NCBI GenBank assembly: GCA_026545765.1
Contig: CM048839.1
Coordinates: 54,358,677-54,422,676 of the forward strand
Source of the DNA: Plantago major
Lineage: Eukaryota; Streptophyta; Magnoliopsida; Lamiales; Plantaginaceae
Direction: 5' to 3'
Length of the DNA: 64,000 bases
Below the pieces are notes generated by a model, which saw nothing but the letters and a program-made list of their open reading frames with translations, did no database searches and was not told the origin of the DNA. Of the stretch, positions 30,749-42,450 are shown in pieces (position 1 is the first letter of the stretch; each line of letters opens with the position of its first letter). Position numbers and translations under genes: made by a program.

Positions 30749-31357
30749 CGTTTTCTAATCTTGCATGACTGTGATTGTTGTTTCAAGTCCATTAACTTCT
30801 GTATCCAGTATGGCTCAACATGGAACACAGTCTTGATGGTTTTGCGAATACTGTTAGAGGACTGAAAACTTATGGCAATGAACCATCTGGATGCTGGAGC
30901 AATTGTACCTGTTATAACATAGAACATGTATATACTATGAATCACAATATCACACAATAAAGTATGAGAAACTAGCTGGAAAAGCAAGAAATGAGCACTA
31001 TCAATCATCTACCAACTTTATACCATTTCTATGCAACGCTATACCCCACGTACTCGCATTCTCCTAATTTACACTAATGAAAAAGAATCCCTTAGTTCAA
31101 TCAACACACAGTATAATAGTACATCAGACCAAGGTATTAAATGAGTCAATCATTTGAGTGGAACAAGTAATTAAGTATGTAATGTACCTACTAGGACTCC
31201 CATAGTCTGAGTGAGTAGAATCCACTTGGTGGACTGTGACTTGTCCAGTGTCTTGTTCTTGATCACCATTCGCATATGAGCTTCCATAAGAATTAAAAGA
31301 ATCAAGAAACTCACCACACCAGCCAATGTGCAGGTGACGCATCGCGCAATAACAAAC
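30749..31357 (-). pseudogene. Partial duplicate of the membrane-protein gene
   Basis: About 0.6 kb matches 33288-33880 of the intact-looking gene: the end of exon 1 (around the HIRMVIKN segment), the whole intron with the same borders, and the start of exon 2 (TIAPASRWFIAISFQSSNS to SCKIRKR). Similarity stops abruptly at both ends. The copy lies 2.5 kb downstream of its parent in the same orientation. It lacks both a start and most of the protein, so it is a dead fragment. Confidence 0.85.
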
Positions 31358-32036
31358 TGGACAAAACGAAGAAGATGAAGAACAAATTAATGAAGAAGAA
31401 AGTGACAGTTAATTCTGTTATGGAGTAAAAACGTAATGAGAGAAGATTAAATCACAATTCTAGTTATACTCCTTGCAATTCGTCTTCTTACGTCACTTCA
31501 TGTGGCTTCAACCAACCATAGGTTGCCACCTCATATGTTTTAGTCGAAATGCTACTCTTAACACACAGATTACATTTTCTTCCTTAGCAACACAGACCAT
31601 AGAACATGAACAACTGATCATTTGCTGTGATCAATCCTTCTTCTCTTCACCCTTTCATCACCAAATTCAATCTAATCTACAATCTCAGTACAGTTCCTAC
31701 TCCAGTCTCCCCAATCTAAGGTTGTTCCATATTTCCTTTAATAAAACTTTGTAATTTACAAATTACACCAAATAGTTGTTTCATGATCATAAGTCATAAT
31801 TACTATGTTCTGCTTAAACATAATCTAAAAATGATAGCTTCTGGTGCTATGAGAGTTTAGGTTAAGATATTGTTCAAGATCGAAATTTATCGAAAGGATG
31901 AGTACTATTATTGCTCTGAAATTAGTAAACCAAAATTTTGTGATGGAAAGAAATAGGCAGCACAAACTGAATCAGTACAAGCTAGCTAACTGTTCTTTAG
32001 CCCGGTTCCCTGAATCAGTAAAACCTAGCTAACTCT
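31358..32036. other. 3' flank of the membrane-protein gene
   Basis: AT-rich DNA between the stop codon at 32037 and the duplicated fragment. A plus-strand open frame at 31473-31754 has no protein character. Probably 3' UTR and spacer. Confidence 0.5.
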
Positions 32037-34530
32037 TCATGGCTTGAAAATTGGCGTTGGCATGTCACAATTATTTCTCTGTTTGATGAAGACACGCCAT
32101 TCCTCAATACATGCTTTCTGACAAGGAGTTGGCAGTGGAAGTCCATGACGCTGATGCAAAAGCTTGAGAATTTCTTGAGTTTTCCCTAGCAGAAGAGCAG
32201 CTTTCGCTACACTTTTCTCTCTTTTTTCTATGGCACTTTGGTGACAACTCATGGTGATCACGCTCGGTAAATTGGTAAGACAGGCTGAAATTATATCTGC
32301 AATCATGATAGATATCTTGTCAAACAATCTTCCAACGTCTTCCTCTTCATTCTCATTTTCGCCTTCAATAGAACGCAATATAGTTTTCTTGATCACTGCA
32401 TTGCATAAGCAGTAATAACATTAGATGGCCAATTCATAGGGTTCCGCATCACACATTCTTTGGTATTTTTCGTGAATTCCAGGACTGTAGTTTCGGCTTT
32501 ATCTGAAAACCTCTGCAATATTTCAGAATTCGTGCAAGTAGCAGATGTGGCATGGAGTTCCTTGTCCGACCAATTGTGATTTAGTTCAATCCCGAACCAT
32601 AAGATATCTGCCGCATTTCTGATTTTCATTAATTGCCCTTTTTTGTCCAAACTTTTATCCACATACTTCATGATGGCGAGTCCTTCAGTTACACATCTCA
32701 GCAGATTACTAGATTTGGTGCTTTCAATGTTTGGGAGTGCAATGGCAATGGTAGCCAGAGTGACAATTGGTAAAGACCAACAGTATCGGAATACGTGTGA
32801 ATTTGGACTTGTAGGTTGGTGCAGTTGCAGATTGGGAAGATGTTTGTAGTTTATGTCTGGAACATGTATATGGCTATCAAAATCTACCACCCCATTAAAG
32901 TTACTAAAATTACCGCGTAGGAAATCTAACAAGTTTGTTGGTTTCGTCCTGTTGCCTCTCAGAATAACTTTATCTACTTCTCGGGAGATACATGCCTGTG
33001 TTTCCCTTGGCAGCTTCACTTCACCTTGGAGCTGAATTACATAATGCCCAACATCGAGCTCAAAGTTTGCCAATGGAACTTGGTGAGTGTGCTCGGCGCT
33101 AAGGCTGGACGACTTACACATCCTCATCCTTAGAGAGTTCATGCAGTTGAACATCAGCTGAATTGGAGTTGCTACAAAGACAGAGACGAGCAAGAATAGC
33201 TTGCTAACCCGAATGATTGAAGACTGGATGAAAATGAGGAACTTGAGAGATTGTGCTCTGACGTTATGAACAATCTTTCTGCATCTGCGTTTTCTAATCT
33301 TGCATGACTGTGACTGTTGTTTCAAGTCCATTAACTTCTGTATCCAGTATGGCTCAACATGGAATACAGTCTCGATGGTTTTGTGAATACTGTTTGAGGA
33401 CTGAAAACTTATGGCAATGAACCATCTGGATGCTGGAGCAATTGTACCTGTTGTAACATGAACATATGTACTATGAATCACAGTATCATATGAGAAACTA
33501 GCTGGAAAAGCAAGAAGTGAGCACTATCAATCATCTACCAACTTAACTTATACCATTTCTATGCAACAATATACCCCACGTACTCGATTATTTATCGCAT
33601 TCTCCTAATTACACTAACGAAAAGAATCCCTTAGTTCAATCAACACATAGTCCAATCATTTGACTGGACAAGTAATTAAGTATGTAATGTACCTACTAGG
33701 ACTCCCATAGTCTGAGTGAATAGAATCCACTTGGTGGACCAATTATAGGTGGACTGTGACTTGTCCAGTGTCTTGTTCTTGATCACCATTCGGATATGAG
33801 CTTCCATAAGAATTAGGAGAATCAAGAAACTCACCACACCAGCCAACGTGCAGGTGACGCATCGCGCAATAACAAACTGGGGGCTACTAGTTTCAGCCAT
33901 CACCCAATACTTCCGAACCAAAGATCTCAGTTCATCACTACTAACTCTCCTCATGTCGACCTCATTCAAGGCGGAGGCATGCATTTCTTGATACTTGGTT
34001 TCCAGATGCCGTTTAGCAGTTGACAGCATCAAACTAGACGAAGCGAGCATCACCAGGAGAATGAGCATACAAGCAATAGCCACCAGTTCCTCAAGCATAA
34101 CCAGCTTGAGCATTTGAGACTGCAGTTGGCACACATGAATGAACACGTCCACCGTGGCTGTAACTGCAAGGATCGCTAAAGCAGTGACATTCATGAGAAG
34201 GCTGTTATCGTCCAAGGATCCCAAAGAGGTTAAGAAATTGGCCATACAAGTTGCTAACATGGCAACACTGCTTAACCTGGCAAGGCGGTCAGTGACGTCA
34301 AACATTGGAGTAGTGAAATCCATAGGCAGCTTCATTGAGACGGATAAAAGGGCGAGGATAGTGGCGTTGAGGGAGAAATACTTGCAGGGGAACCAATACT
34401 TTTTGGTCCGGAAGCCGTTGATAACGTCGGCGGACATAAGGAAGGTGCAGAGTAGAGATGCTGCAGCAACATACATTCCTATCCATGGAACTGGTGCAGA
34501 GAGTAGATTCTCTGCTTCAGCAATGTCCAT
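32037..34530 (-). CDS. Plant multi-pass membrane protein of unknown function
   Basis: Exon 1 (34530-33693) starts MDIAEAENLLSAPVPWIGMY. It has seven hydrophobic segments, at about residues 15-37, 52-70, 86-104, 110-135, 144-170, 219-248 and from 267 across the junction. The intron is 33692-33448 (donor GTAG|GTACAT, acceptor CAACAG|GTACAA), and the junction restores VG|TIAPASRW in phase. Exon 2 (33447 to about 32395) adds further membrane helices (LFLLVSVFVATPIQLMF; SLPIVTLATIAIALP) and a soluble part ending WPSNVITAYAM. There the frame meets a stop. The expected family continuation (IKKTILRS, then FDKISIMIADIISACLTNLP) lies one frame over and runs to a stop at 32037. A single-base indel near 32394 is the simplest reading: either an inactivating mutation or a sequence error. 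From memory, similar proteins of about 700-750 residues are widespread in plants without assigned function. Confidence 0.8.
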
Positions 34531-34612
34531 GTAATTAAGTAGCTAGCTAGTAGTATTAATTAGAGGAACTTTTTGAGATGGTTTTTCAGTTCTAATGGAC
34601 TTGTGCCAACAA

Positions 34613-34623
34613 GTATATATAGA
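34613..34623 (-). promoter_or_regulatory. TATA box of the membrane-protein gene
   Basis: CTATATATACT on the minus strand lies about 85 bp upstream of the ATG at 34530, giving a 5' leader of roughly 50-55 bases. Confidence 0.6.
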
Positions 34624-34759
34624 CAGCTTAGAAATTACTAGTAGAATGTTTCGGACTTCAGTTCTAGATACTACTACAACACCTTGTGAAGTAAGGAAGG
34701 AAAAGGAAATTACTGATCTTATCTTTTCAGAAAGATTTTGTCTTCTAGGCATACTTTTT

Positions 34760-36517
34760 GTCCGAAGTGTTTAGTGACTCACTGTTTGTTAAGGAAATGA
34801 CACTGTATTTTCCAAAAAGTGTTTATAGATGATAATATACAATATACCATAAACCACAATTAAGGAATACAATTTTGTTTTCTTCTGAAACACTATTGTC
34901 GGTGAGATATATAAAGTACACATACACGAACTAAGTAAATTAAAGAAAATTACTTGTGGACCTTTCCAGAACGAACTTTACATCCTTTGAAGTACTTCGT
35001 AGTTCGGATAGCATTTTCCTTTGACTATTTGACTTCATTTCGGTCATGTATTTTAATGTGTTTTTCTTTTCAGGATAGGTACGTTGTCGATTAAAATAAG
35101 GAGAAAAAGTTGTTATAAGTAGTCACTTTGGGAGTAACTTGTATACGTATGTATTTCGGTTTTGTATGGTCATATGGAGAGACGGCGACTACTAATTGTT
35201 ATTACAGACCAACGTATGAAGGTATATACCAAGAAAACACTTAAACAAACCCGATTGAAATGCTTTAATAGTCCATAAGACCATATATAACATTTGTTTG
35301 AGACTTTAATTTTCCTTGGTCTCTTCAATGCTTTCCTCTACTGTAGCCCACCTTAGCGCAAGGAGCCCCTCGTTTTTTTTAACATGAAATGTCTAATTTG
35401 CCCTATTACTAATTAACGAATATATATTATATGTCTGTTAGTATTTGATGATGTGTTCTGTAGCCCAATGACAGGGAGCAAGGGCTAGTGAAATTTGTGT
35501 CTTTTTGAGTCAAATGTTCACGTAACCATGGCTACACTTTAAAATTATATATTCATTTTCTTGTTGTATCACTTCTATTTTCAAACTCTAACATATAACT
35601 TCCAATTCACCTATATAAATTTTAACCTACGTACACCTATGTTTTTTTTCTTTCTTTCCTTCAACATAGCTTTATATATATATTTCTCCGTACAAAAATA
35701 AGTAATTTCCACATCAATATAACGAAATTACATATGTACAAAACATAAATGTAATAATTCATAAGTGATAACATCGGAAAAATTGTAAAAGTCGTATATT
35801 TTTTGAATGTAAAAAGTATACGATTTTAGTCCTAAATTTTATAAAATGGACTATTGAAATTTATGTGTTATAAATGTTGATTTATTATTTTTGGAAAAAA
35901 TTACTTAAAAAAAATCGCTACCCCTCATATAAATTCCTGCGTTTGCATGCCCCTGATACCGCATGTTGTAGTGCCCCCTGATACTTGGGTGTGTTGTACA
36001 GTGCAACATATATTACATGCGGTACAATCATAGTACAACATTTAAAGTATCATGAGGCACTATAGCAGTGGTACAGTAGACAAAACACGCTTCAATATGT
36101 TCTCTCTTTGAAGACGTACTCCACAGAGATGCCCCTAGTTTAATTGAACTATATATCCGATCGATGCAAATAGAATATGCAATTCCTCTCCCTCTCCAAC
36201 CTGAGCAAAAGTTTTCCAAAATATAGTATCATACAAAGTAACGCAACTATTAAAAGATGAAGATCCCAAGCATTTTTAATCAAGGTATTCACAGCCCCAA
36301 ATGATTTTTAAAGAGAAACCTACGGATTTGCATTGCTTTGTTCGCGACTACTGTACGTAAACATGGTGAACATAGAGCCACACAACTATGAATCCTAATC
36401 GAACATTTTTTTTCTACAATATGTGAATATTATTGCTTTGTTTTAATTTCCTTGTATCTAACATTATGGTATCCTGATTTGTACTCTTCTTTTTCCTACC
36501 GTTCTATTAAATTTGTT
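34760..36517. other. Intergenic AT-rich region
   Basis: No supported gene. Long A/T stretches (for example 35,560-35,920) are present. The only structure noted is the fold-back at 35958-36064. Confidence 0.6.
35958..36064. repeat. Imperfect fold-back (hairpin) of about 107 bp
   Basis: TGTAGTGCCCCCTGATACTT... (35966-36000) pairs with the reverse complement of 36032-36064, and ACCGCATGT (35958-35966) pairs exactly with ACATGCGGT (36014-36022). It could be a small fold-back transposon remnant. No target duplication was established. Confidence 0.45.
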
Positions 36518-36732
36518 TTCTTTTTTGATAATGAAAGAGGTTCAGCCCTTAAACACTATCAAAATCGAAAAAGGGTGTAACTGGGCTCGGTGGATCACTC
36601 CAAAGAACTTCCCTGGCCGCATCTAGAGTAGCTAATTTAGCAAGCTTATCAACAACTAATTTACAACTTCTACTAATCCACATGAAACTAATCGTCCAAG
36701 GCATTAAGAAAAAAAATGTTAGTGAGATTTGT
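36518..36732 (-). mobile_element. LINE-type RNase H fragment
   Basis: The minus strand encodes MWISRSCKLVVDKLAKLAT and then REVLWSDPPSPV and a stop. This is the end of the RNase H domain found in plant LINE retrotransposon proteins (pattern: isrscN..VDkLAk.a.......w...PP). An A-rich stretch after the stop on the minus strand (36518-36535) fits the 3' tail. The 5' side is cut where the Sirevirus copy begins at 36733. Confidence 0.55.
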
Positions 36733-38540
36733 CCTCTGTGCAATGATGACTCAACATTAAACTCAACATCCCAGATTTACACTCATGATGAAGAACAAGC
36801 TGATCCTCATAATGAAACTCAGGCTGAATCTGACAATCCATCCAGTAACAATGCTGCACTTATGTCTTCTGACTCAAGAAAGGATCCTCCTCCTAGAATA
36901 CGCAAAGATCATCCCAGTTCCCAAGTAATTGGAAATCCAGGAGGAAGGACATTGAGGGAAAACACGCGCAAAAACTACAAGGAGACACTCAGACTTGCTG
37001 AAATATGTCACTCTGTAAGTTCCTCGTGCTTTGTTTCGTTAATGGAACCTAAAAATGTGAAAGAAGCTCTTGCTGATGATTTTTGGATAGAAGCAATGCA
37101 AGATGAACTTCGTCAGTTTCAAACAAATGAAGTCTGGACTCTTGTTCCCCGCCCCCATAATATAAATGTCATAGGCACCAAGTGGATTTTCAAAAATAAG
37201 AGTGATGAAAAGGGGATAGTTGTAAAAAACAAAGCCAGATTGGTTGCTCAAGGTTACACCCAAGTGGAAGGCATTGATTTTGATGAGACCTTCGCTCCTG
37301 TTGCTAGATTAGAGTCCATCCGCTTGCTCCTAGCCTTAGCATGTTGTCTTAACATAAAACTCAAACAAATGGATGTTAAAGGAGCTTTCTTGAATGGTTA
37401 CATTGACAAAGAAGTGTATGTTGAACAACCTAGAGGTTTTGAAGATCCTTTTTATCCTGACCATGTTTTTAAACTAAGAAAAGCCTTGTATGGTTTGAAA
37501 CAAGCCCCACGAGCTTGGTATGCTAGGTTGACAGAATTCCTAGTTGGGTTAGGATTTAAAAGAGGAGAGGAGATCAAACTCATTTATTCTCGTGAAAGGA
37601 AAAGACATCTGCATTGCTCAAATCTATGTTGATGATATTGTCTTTGTGCTACTAACCTCTCCTTGCTAGATAAGTTTGTTCAAGCCATGACAGAACTTTT
37701 GAGATGAGTATGATTGGTGAACTCGGTTTTCTTGGGGCTCCAAATACATCGAAGCAGAAGGTCTCTTTATCTCTCAAGAGAAATATGCCAAGAATCTTAT
37801 CAAAAATTTGGTCTAGAAAATGCCAAACCTTGCAAAGACTCCATGGCTACATCTCAAACTTCAAGAAACCGATGTTGACGATGTTGACCAACATTATCAG
37901 ATCAATGATTGGAAGTCTCTTGTATCTTTCACCACCGGACGACATCATGTTCTCTGTTTGTGTGTGTGCAGTATCAATCCAAACCCAAAATATCTCACTT
38001 AGCTTCGTCAAAAGAATCATTAGATATATATCGTGAACTGTTAATCTTGGATTATGGTATGCATGTGATTCAAACACTAATCTATTGGGATTTAGTGATT
38101 CTGATTGGGCTGGTGACTTAGATGATCGAAAATCAACTAGTGGAGGTTGTTTTTATCTTGGACCAAATCTTGTGTCATGGTATAGTAAGAAACAAAATGC
38201 GTGTCTCTCTCTTCGAATCTGAATATGTAGCGGTTTGGGAGTTGTGTCTCAACTAATTTGGGTGAACAATATGCTGCATGAATATGGGTTTCAAAGTGAC
38301 ACTCTTTTCTTTGTTTGTGATAACCTTAGTGCCATTCACATATCCAAGAACCCTGTTCAACACTCACGCACCAAGCATATAGACATTCGACATCATTTTC
38401 TTAGAGATCTAGTCTCCAAGCAAATAATTGACATACAACACATTGATACCACAAATCAGTTAGCTGACATTTTCACAAAGCCCCTTGATAAAGAGAGATT
38501 CTTCAGTTTGAGAAGCTCTCTTGGCCTTTGCACTATTTGA
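36733..38540 (+). pseudogene. Sirevirus RT-RNase H region, second copy
   Basis: It carries the same motifs as the first copy: [69 protein letters not shown], then RNase H parts including GFSDSDWAG-type sequence and HIDIRHHFLRD. The integrase and gag are missing. Interrupted several times in its second half. Confidence 0.85.
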
Positions 38541-39735
38541 TAGGATTTTCTGCAAGCAATGTTGACATAACATCCTGGTCAACATTGTCTTCTATGTTTA
38601 CCTAGTGTTGTCTTTCTTTTTATTCTTTTAGTCTTTTCTCTTTCTTATGCTTGTGTGTATATATTTTTTTTTCTGTGCTTCTGTGCTGGTCAATGGCTGT
38701 TCCTATTTGTAGCTTACAGTGGTGATGCTTAGGTTTTGAAAGGCTGCTTGAAACCAAGGTTGAAAGGTATCGAGTCTCCTGTGTGTTTGCTTTATGTAAA
38801 ACCCACTTTTGCTGCTTTTTGGCCATGTTTTCTCGTACCTTGACTTGCACTTGATTTTGCCTCCAGCTCTTTGTGCTTAATAAATCTAATGAATTATGAT
38901 AAAAAGGGCTCGAAGTGTTTCCGTCGAGGATCGTGTTGGGCAGGTTCCAAATACTATCCAAATATCGACGTGGCCAATGTGTCATATGTCGTGAGGGTTG
39001 ATGGCTCATCTTTGAAACCGACACGCACAAAAGTCTTGATTCTCGTGTCTTCTTTGGTTCACTTTCTGAGTACCAAGTCACCCACTGTGGTAAACTGAGT
39101 GATCTCTATGCCATGAGACGTGTGTTTGCCTAACTCCGCATAGGCTTCGGCTTTGGAGCGGATTCATACCTGTTCCAATTATTTGACATGGTTCACAGTC
39201 TCATGGTCACCCCCACTCACAATTGTGTTAATTGATCAATTTACTTTTTGAGGCAATGATCGAGTGTGTTTCTTTGGTATTCCTTTCTCCTTCTGTTTTG
39301 CCTGCAGCATCAGTGGTGTTAATCGAATCTGCACATCTTGAGACTTGGTTTCCTGGCTGACTTACATTAAGAGTGGTCTGATATTCCGATGTTGTCATCA
39401 ATGTTGAGCCAACATCCTGGTCAACATTGCCTGTGCTGGAAGTACCTTCTTTGCTGTGTTTTTGTGTGCTCTTTCTGTGTTTTGGGTTGGGTTTGAGGGT
39501 GAGTATTTTTGCGTCTTGAGGTAATCTGGTAAAATGTAAAGTGTAAAATATAATATCTTACTCTTATCTGACCTTGATTTGTTTCCTAAAACAAAAATGT
39601 ACCTCCCTAGGTTGAGTTTTGAGAACCTTCTTCATTCTTGACCTAATTGATACGGTGGTCATTTGCTTTCCTTAATCTCATATTAACAGCTGTGTACAGA
39701 TCTTGGTTTGTGTTTTGATATATATGATTATGATC
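38541..39735 (+). other. 3' spacer of second Sirevirus copy
   Basis: Noncoding DNA parallel to 25017-25980. It includes the quasi-palindromes (38559-38590, 39389-39427) and the shared module at 38932-39045. Only one weak polypurine-like GAGGGTGAG (about 39495) is seen. Confidence 0.7.
38932..39045 (+). repeat. Copy of the cross-superfamily noncoding module (Sirevirus copy 2)
   Basis: Same blocks as 25409-25522, with small differences towards the end, where the terminal stem is weaker. Confidence 0.75.
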
Positions 39736-39847
39736 CTTGGAGCAAACCAGCCAAAAACACTCCTCCAACCTTATTACCACTACCTCTCTCATTAGCCCAC
39801 TCCTCCACCACTCACAAAAACTGCCTTCCTTCCAAACCACTCTCTTA

Positions 39848-39848
39848 C

Positions 39849-39875
<27 letters not shown>
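39848..39875 (+). repeat. 28-base A homopolymer
   Basis: An uninterrupted run of A in the CT-rich leader of the accessory ORF. Confidence 0.9.
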
Positions 39876-39879
<4 letters not shown>

Positions 39880-40000
39880 CCTGTATTTACTTCTTACTCC
39901 CAAAACTCTTCACCTTCCCCTCACTTTACTCTCTTGTCTCTCTCAACCAAAACTCCTCTCTCGCTCTTTCTCCCTCAACTCTAGCTTCACGATCCAAACA

Positions 40001-41118
40001 ATGTCGTCCCCGACAAAACCCGTCTTGCACGGATTTTCATTGCAAACACCTGAGGGGGAGCAAGCTTATCCTCTTCCCATTCGTGCTGAACCTGCCGATT
40101 TTGAGATTCCAGTCTATAATTGTGAGGATTCGGAAGATAGTGCTGAAAAACCCTCATCTCCTGTACCAAAACCACCATCTCCAAAAACCCAAACAGAGTC
40201 ATCACCATCAAACCCCTCTGAATTTGCGGCAGAAACCCTTGTTAAATTGGGGAGCATGCCAGTCGACTTGCCACAAGATCTGAGGGATGATGATGAAAGC
40301 CCAATGGGGATAGAGAAAGATGCTCCCAGGGAGGATGATGGGAAAGATGTTGGACATCCCGAAATTCAACATGCAGATCCGAGAAACCCCCAAAACCACA
40401 CTGTTGAAGAAGATGATGTACAACAACCTGACAAAACAGGGGAAACGGCTACTGTTGGCCTGAATGATGAGAATCAGACCAGCATGCATTCTGAAAATGT
40501 TGAGAAACCCGCAGATGAGCCTACTATTGAACTAGTTGAAGTGGAAGATTGGCAGTCAGATGACTCAGAGAAAACTGAGAGTGATCCAATGAATATAGAT
40601 GAGGATGTTGTTGCAACATCAGCTGCTCATGATGATAACAATGATGAAAGCTCTAATGATATGGAGGATTATGAGCCAGAAACTGATGATGACTCTAAGG
40701 ATGAGTCAATGGTTGATGAAGAAGAACTGAGAAACTCAGATGACTCTGAAGATTATGAAGCTGAGACAGAGGAAGAATCTGAAGAAGAATCACTTGATGA
40801 TGAGGATGTCATTCTTGGAGAAGACCAGATTGAAGACCCTGAGGTAAATGATCTATCCTCACGAACTGTGTTTTAGATGGTTACGATTGGGATGAAGATG
40901 CAGTTTCTCATTTGTTCTATGATAACAAGAATCTAGAAAAATATGAGAAAATCAAAAACAATGCTATAGATGTTGAGAAGATAATTAAAGAGGACTCATT
41001 TGAAGAGTATAACTTGGTTGCCTATCTGAAGAAAAGGAATCTCTATTATGATGTTACTCAATATGCTGCATTTGTTCCTGAAATCATAAGAGAATTCTAT
41101 GCCCATTTATCTGAGAAT
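40001..41118 (+). pseudogene. Sirevirus accessory ORF (env position)
   Basis: I chose the start MSSPTKPVLHGFSLQTPEGE at 40001. It follows a CT-rich leader, and the frame upstream of it is low-complexity. The middle is strongly acidic and repetitive (PETDDDSKDES, ETEEESEEESLDDED). The final part has a lysine-rich helix and VPEIIREFYAHLSEN, the signature of the plant-transposon domain also found in the Athila accessory ORF (LKLVREFYISLHD). It is cut at 41118 by the Athila LTR, so the C-terminus is unknown. Function unknown; position between pol and 3' LTR is typical for Sireviruses. Fossil. Confidence 0.6.
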
Positions 41119-41373
41119 TCCCTAGTTCGAATTAGCATAATTGGATCTTGCTACTGTATTCAGCTTTCTCTCATTGTTAATTGTAATCTTAGCTTTAGTC
41201 AATCTAGTTAAGTATACAAAACCATCAATCAAACTGTTGCTGGCAAGTATCTGTTTACTCTCACTACTACGTAGCTTGATTAATTCCCTAGAGATCGATC
41301 ATGAGTAGGGCTTTAGTCTGCAACTATAGCTTAATCTCTAATTGCTTTTTTAGAGTATAATTTGAGCTTATCA
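41119..41373 (+). mobile_element. Truncated 5' LTR of Athila element
   Basis: It matches 48845-49101 of the 3' LTR (CCTAGTTCGAATTAGC to GAGCTTATCA). The first 1 kb of the LTR is missing. Confidence 0.9.
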
Positions 41374-41375
41374 AA

Positions 41376-41394
41376 TTTGGCGCCGCTGTCGGGG
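41376..41394 (+). promoter_or_regulatory. Athila primer-binding site
   Basis: TTTGGCGCCGCTGTCGGGG follows the LTR after two bases. It matches the tRNA-Asp-type site used by Athila elements (TGGCGCCGTTGCCGGGG). Confidence 0.8.
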
Positions 41395-41504
41395 AGTTAA
41401 TCCCTATTGTAGCACTGAGAGCCGGTGGTTACTTGTCGTGATTTCATTTTACTTGGACTAACATAAACTAGGCATTTGTTGAGTTACTGTTGTTGAGATC
41501 CAGG

Positions 41505-42450
41505 AATGGAGTCCTTTTCCAGCTACTATGCACCCTCTGCAAGGGTAGCTGGACCTGCTATTGTGATCGACGAAGCATCAAAGAAATATGAACTGGAAAG
41601 AGATTTGAGGCATACACTACCTGTGTTTTTCGGAAACCCTGAAGAGGATTCCCTCCTGTTCATCCAGCATTTTGAATATGCAGTCGGCAATTTATCCAAA
41701 CAAGGGTTGGAGGAAGAACAGGTTAAGGGTGTGTTATTTCCCCTCGTGATGTAGGGTAATGCCAAGGATTGGTTATGGAGAATTGCCCTAGGATCACTTA
41801 CATCTTGGGAGGATATTCTCAAAGCCTTCTACAAAAGGTTCTTCCTACACTCAAAGACACTGAAGCTTCAAATAGAAATATCTGAGTTTAGTCAGCAGAA
41901 AGGGGAACGTTTTGATTTTGCGTGGGAAAGATACCTTGGAATGATAAGATCATGCCCACACCATGGATTTTCTGAACAGGTACTTATGAGCACCTTTTAT
42001 GAAGGATTGAATGTAGAACACCAGACTGTGGTAGAAGTGAGTGGTGGTGGTATTTTGAACAAGACACCTGTGGAGATGAGGATGGTGTTTGAAGACATGG
42101 CAAACCGTGCATTAATCTTGGCAGCTAAAAGGAATCCTATCGAGATCAAGGAGCCTGAATTGTTATATGCTGAAGATATTGATAGGATTACCAATGAATT
42201 GCGACAGAGTGCAAGGGGACCAACTCCGGAAATGGTGAATAGTGCAAATATTTTACCAGAGAGCAGCTCATTTAGCGAAAGCACATTGGTAGCTTTAAGT
42301 GCCCATCACGAAAAATTTATGCAAGTTGTTATGAAGGGGCAAGAGAGAACATGACAGCTGATTGAAGGGATGATGAGCAGAATAGAGGACTTAGCAGATA
42401 GTTTGGCTAACTTCGTAGCATGTCTATAATTTGGGAACGAAGATGAATTA
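41505..42450 (+). pseudogene. Athila gag region
   Basis: It begins MESFSSYYAPSARVAGPAIV at 41505. The retrotransposon gag domain follows, with LPVFFGNPEEDSLLFIQHFE, later WLWRIALGS (about 41770) and CPHHGFSEQVLMSTFYEGLN. This is the capsid-like part of Athila Gag. No zinc knuckle was identified. Broken. Confidence 0.8.

Larger units (their letters stand above)
36733..41118 (+). mobile_element. 5'-truncated second copy of the Sirevirus-like family
   Basis: From 36733 to about 39438 it follows 23198-25905 almost base for base in the first 800 bp and closely thereafter: RT, RNase H and 3' spacer. It then diverges and continues with an accessory ORF that the first copy lacks. It starts abruptly within pol next to a LINE fragment and is cut at 41119 by an Athila LTR. 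No LTR of its own is present. Broken. Confidence 0.85.

Noticed and set aside
31473-31754. Plus-strand ORF of 93 codons
   Set aside because: Composition is that of 3' UTR DNA of the minus-strand gene; no start context, domain or conservation is visible.
32643-33035. Plus-strand ORFs opposite exon 2 of the membrane-protein gene
   Set aside because: They are reverse-strand shadows of a well-supported exon.
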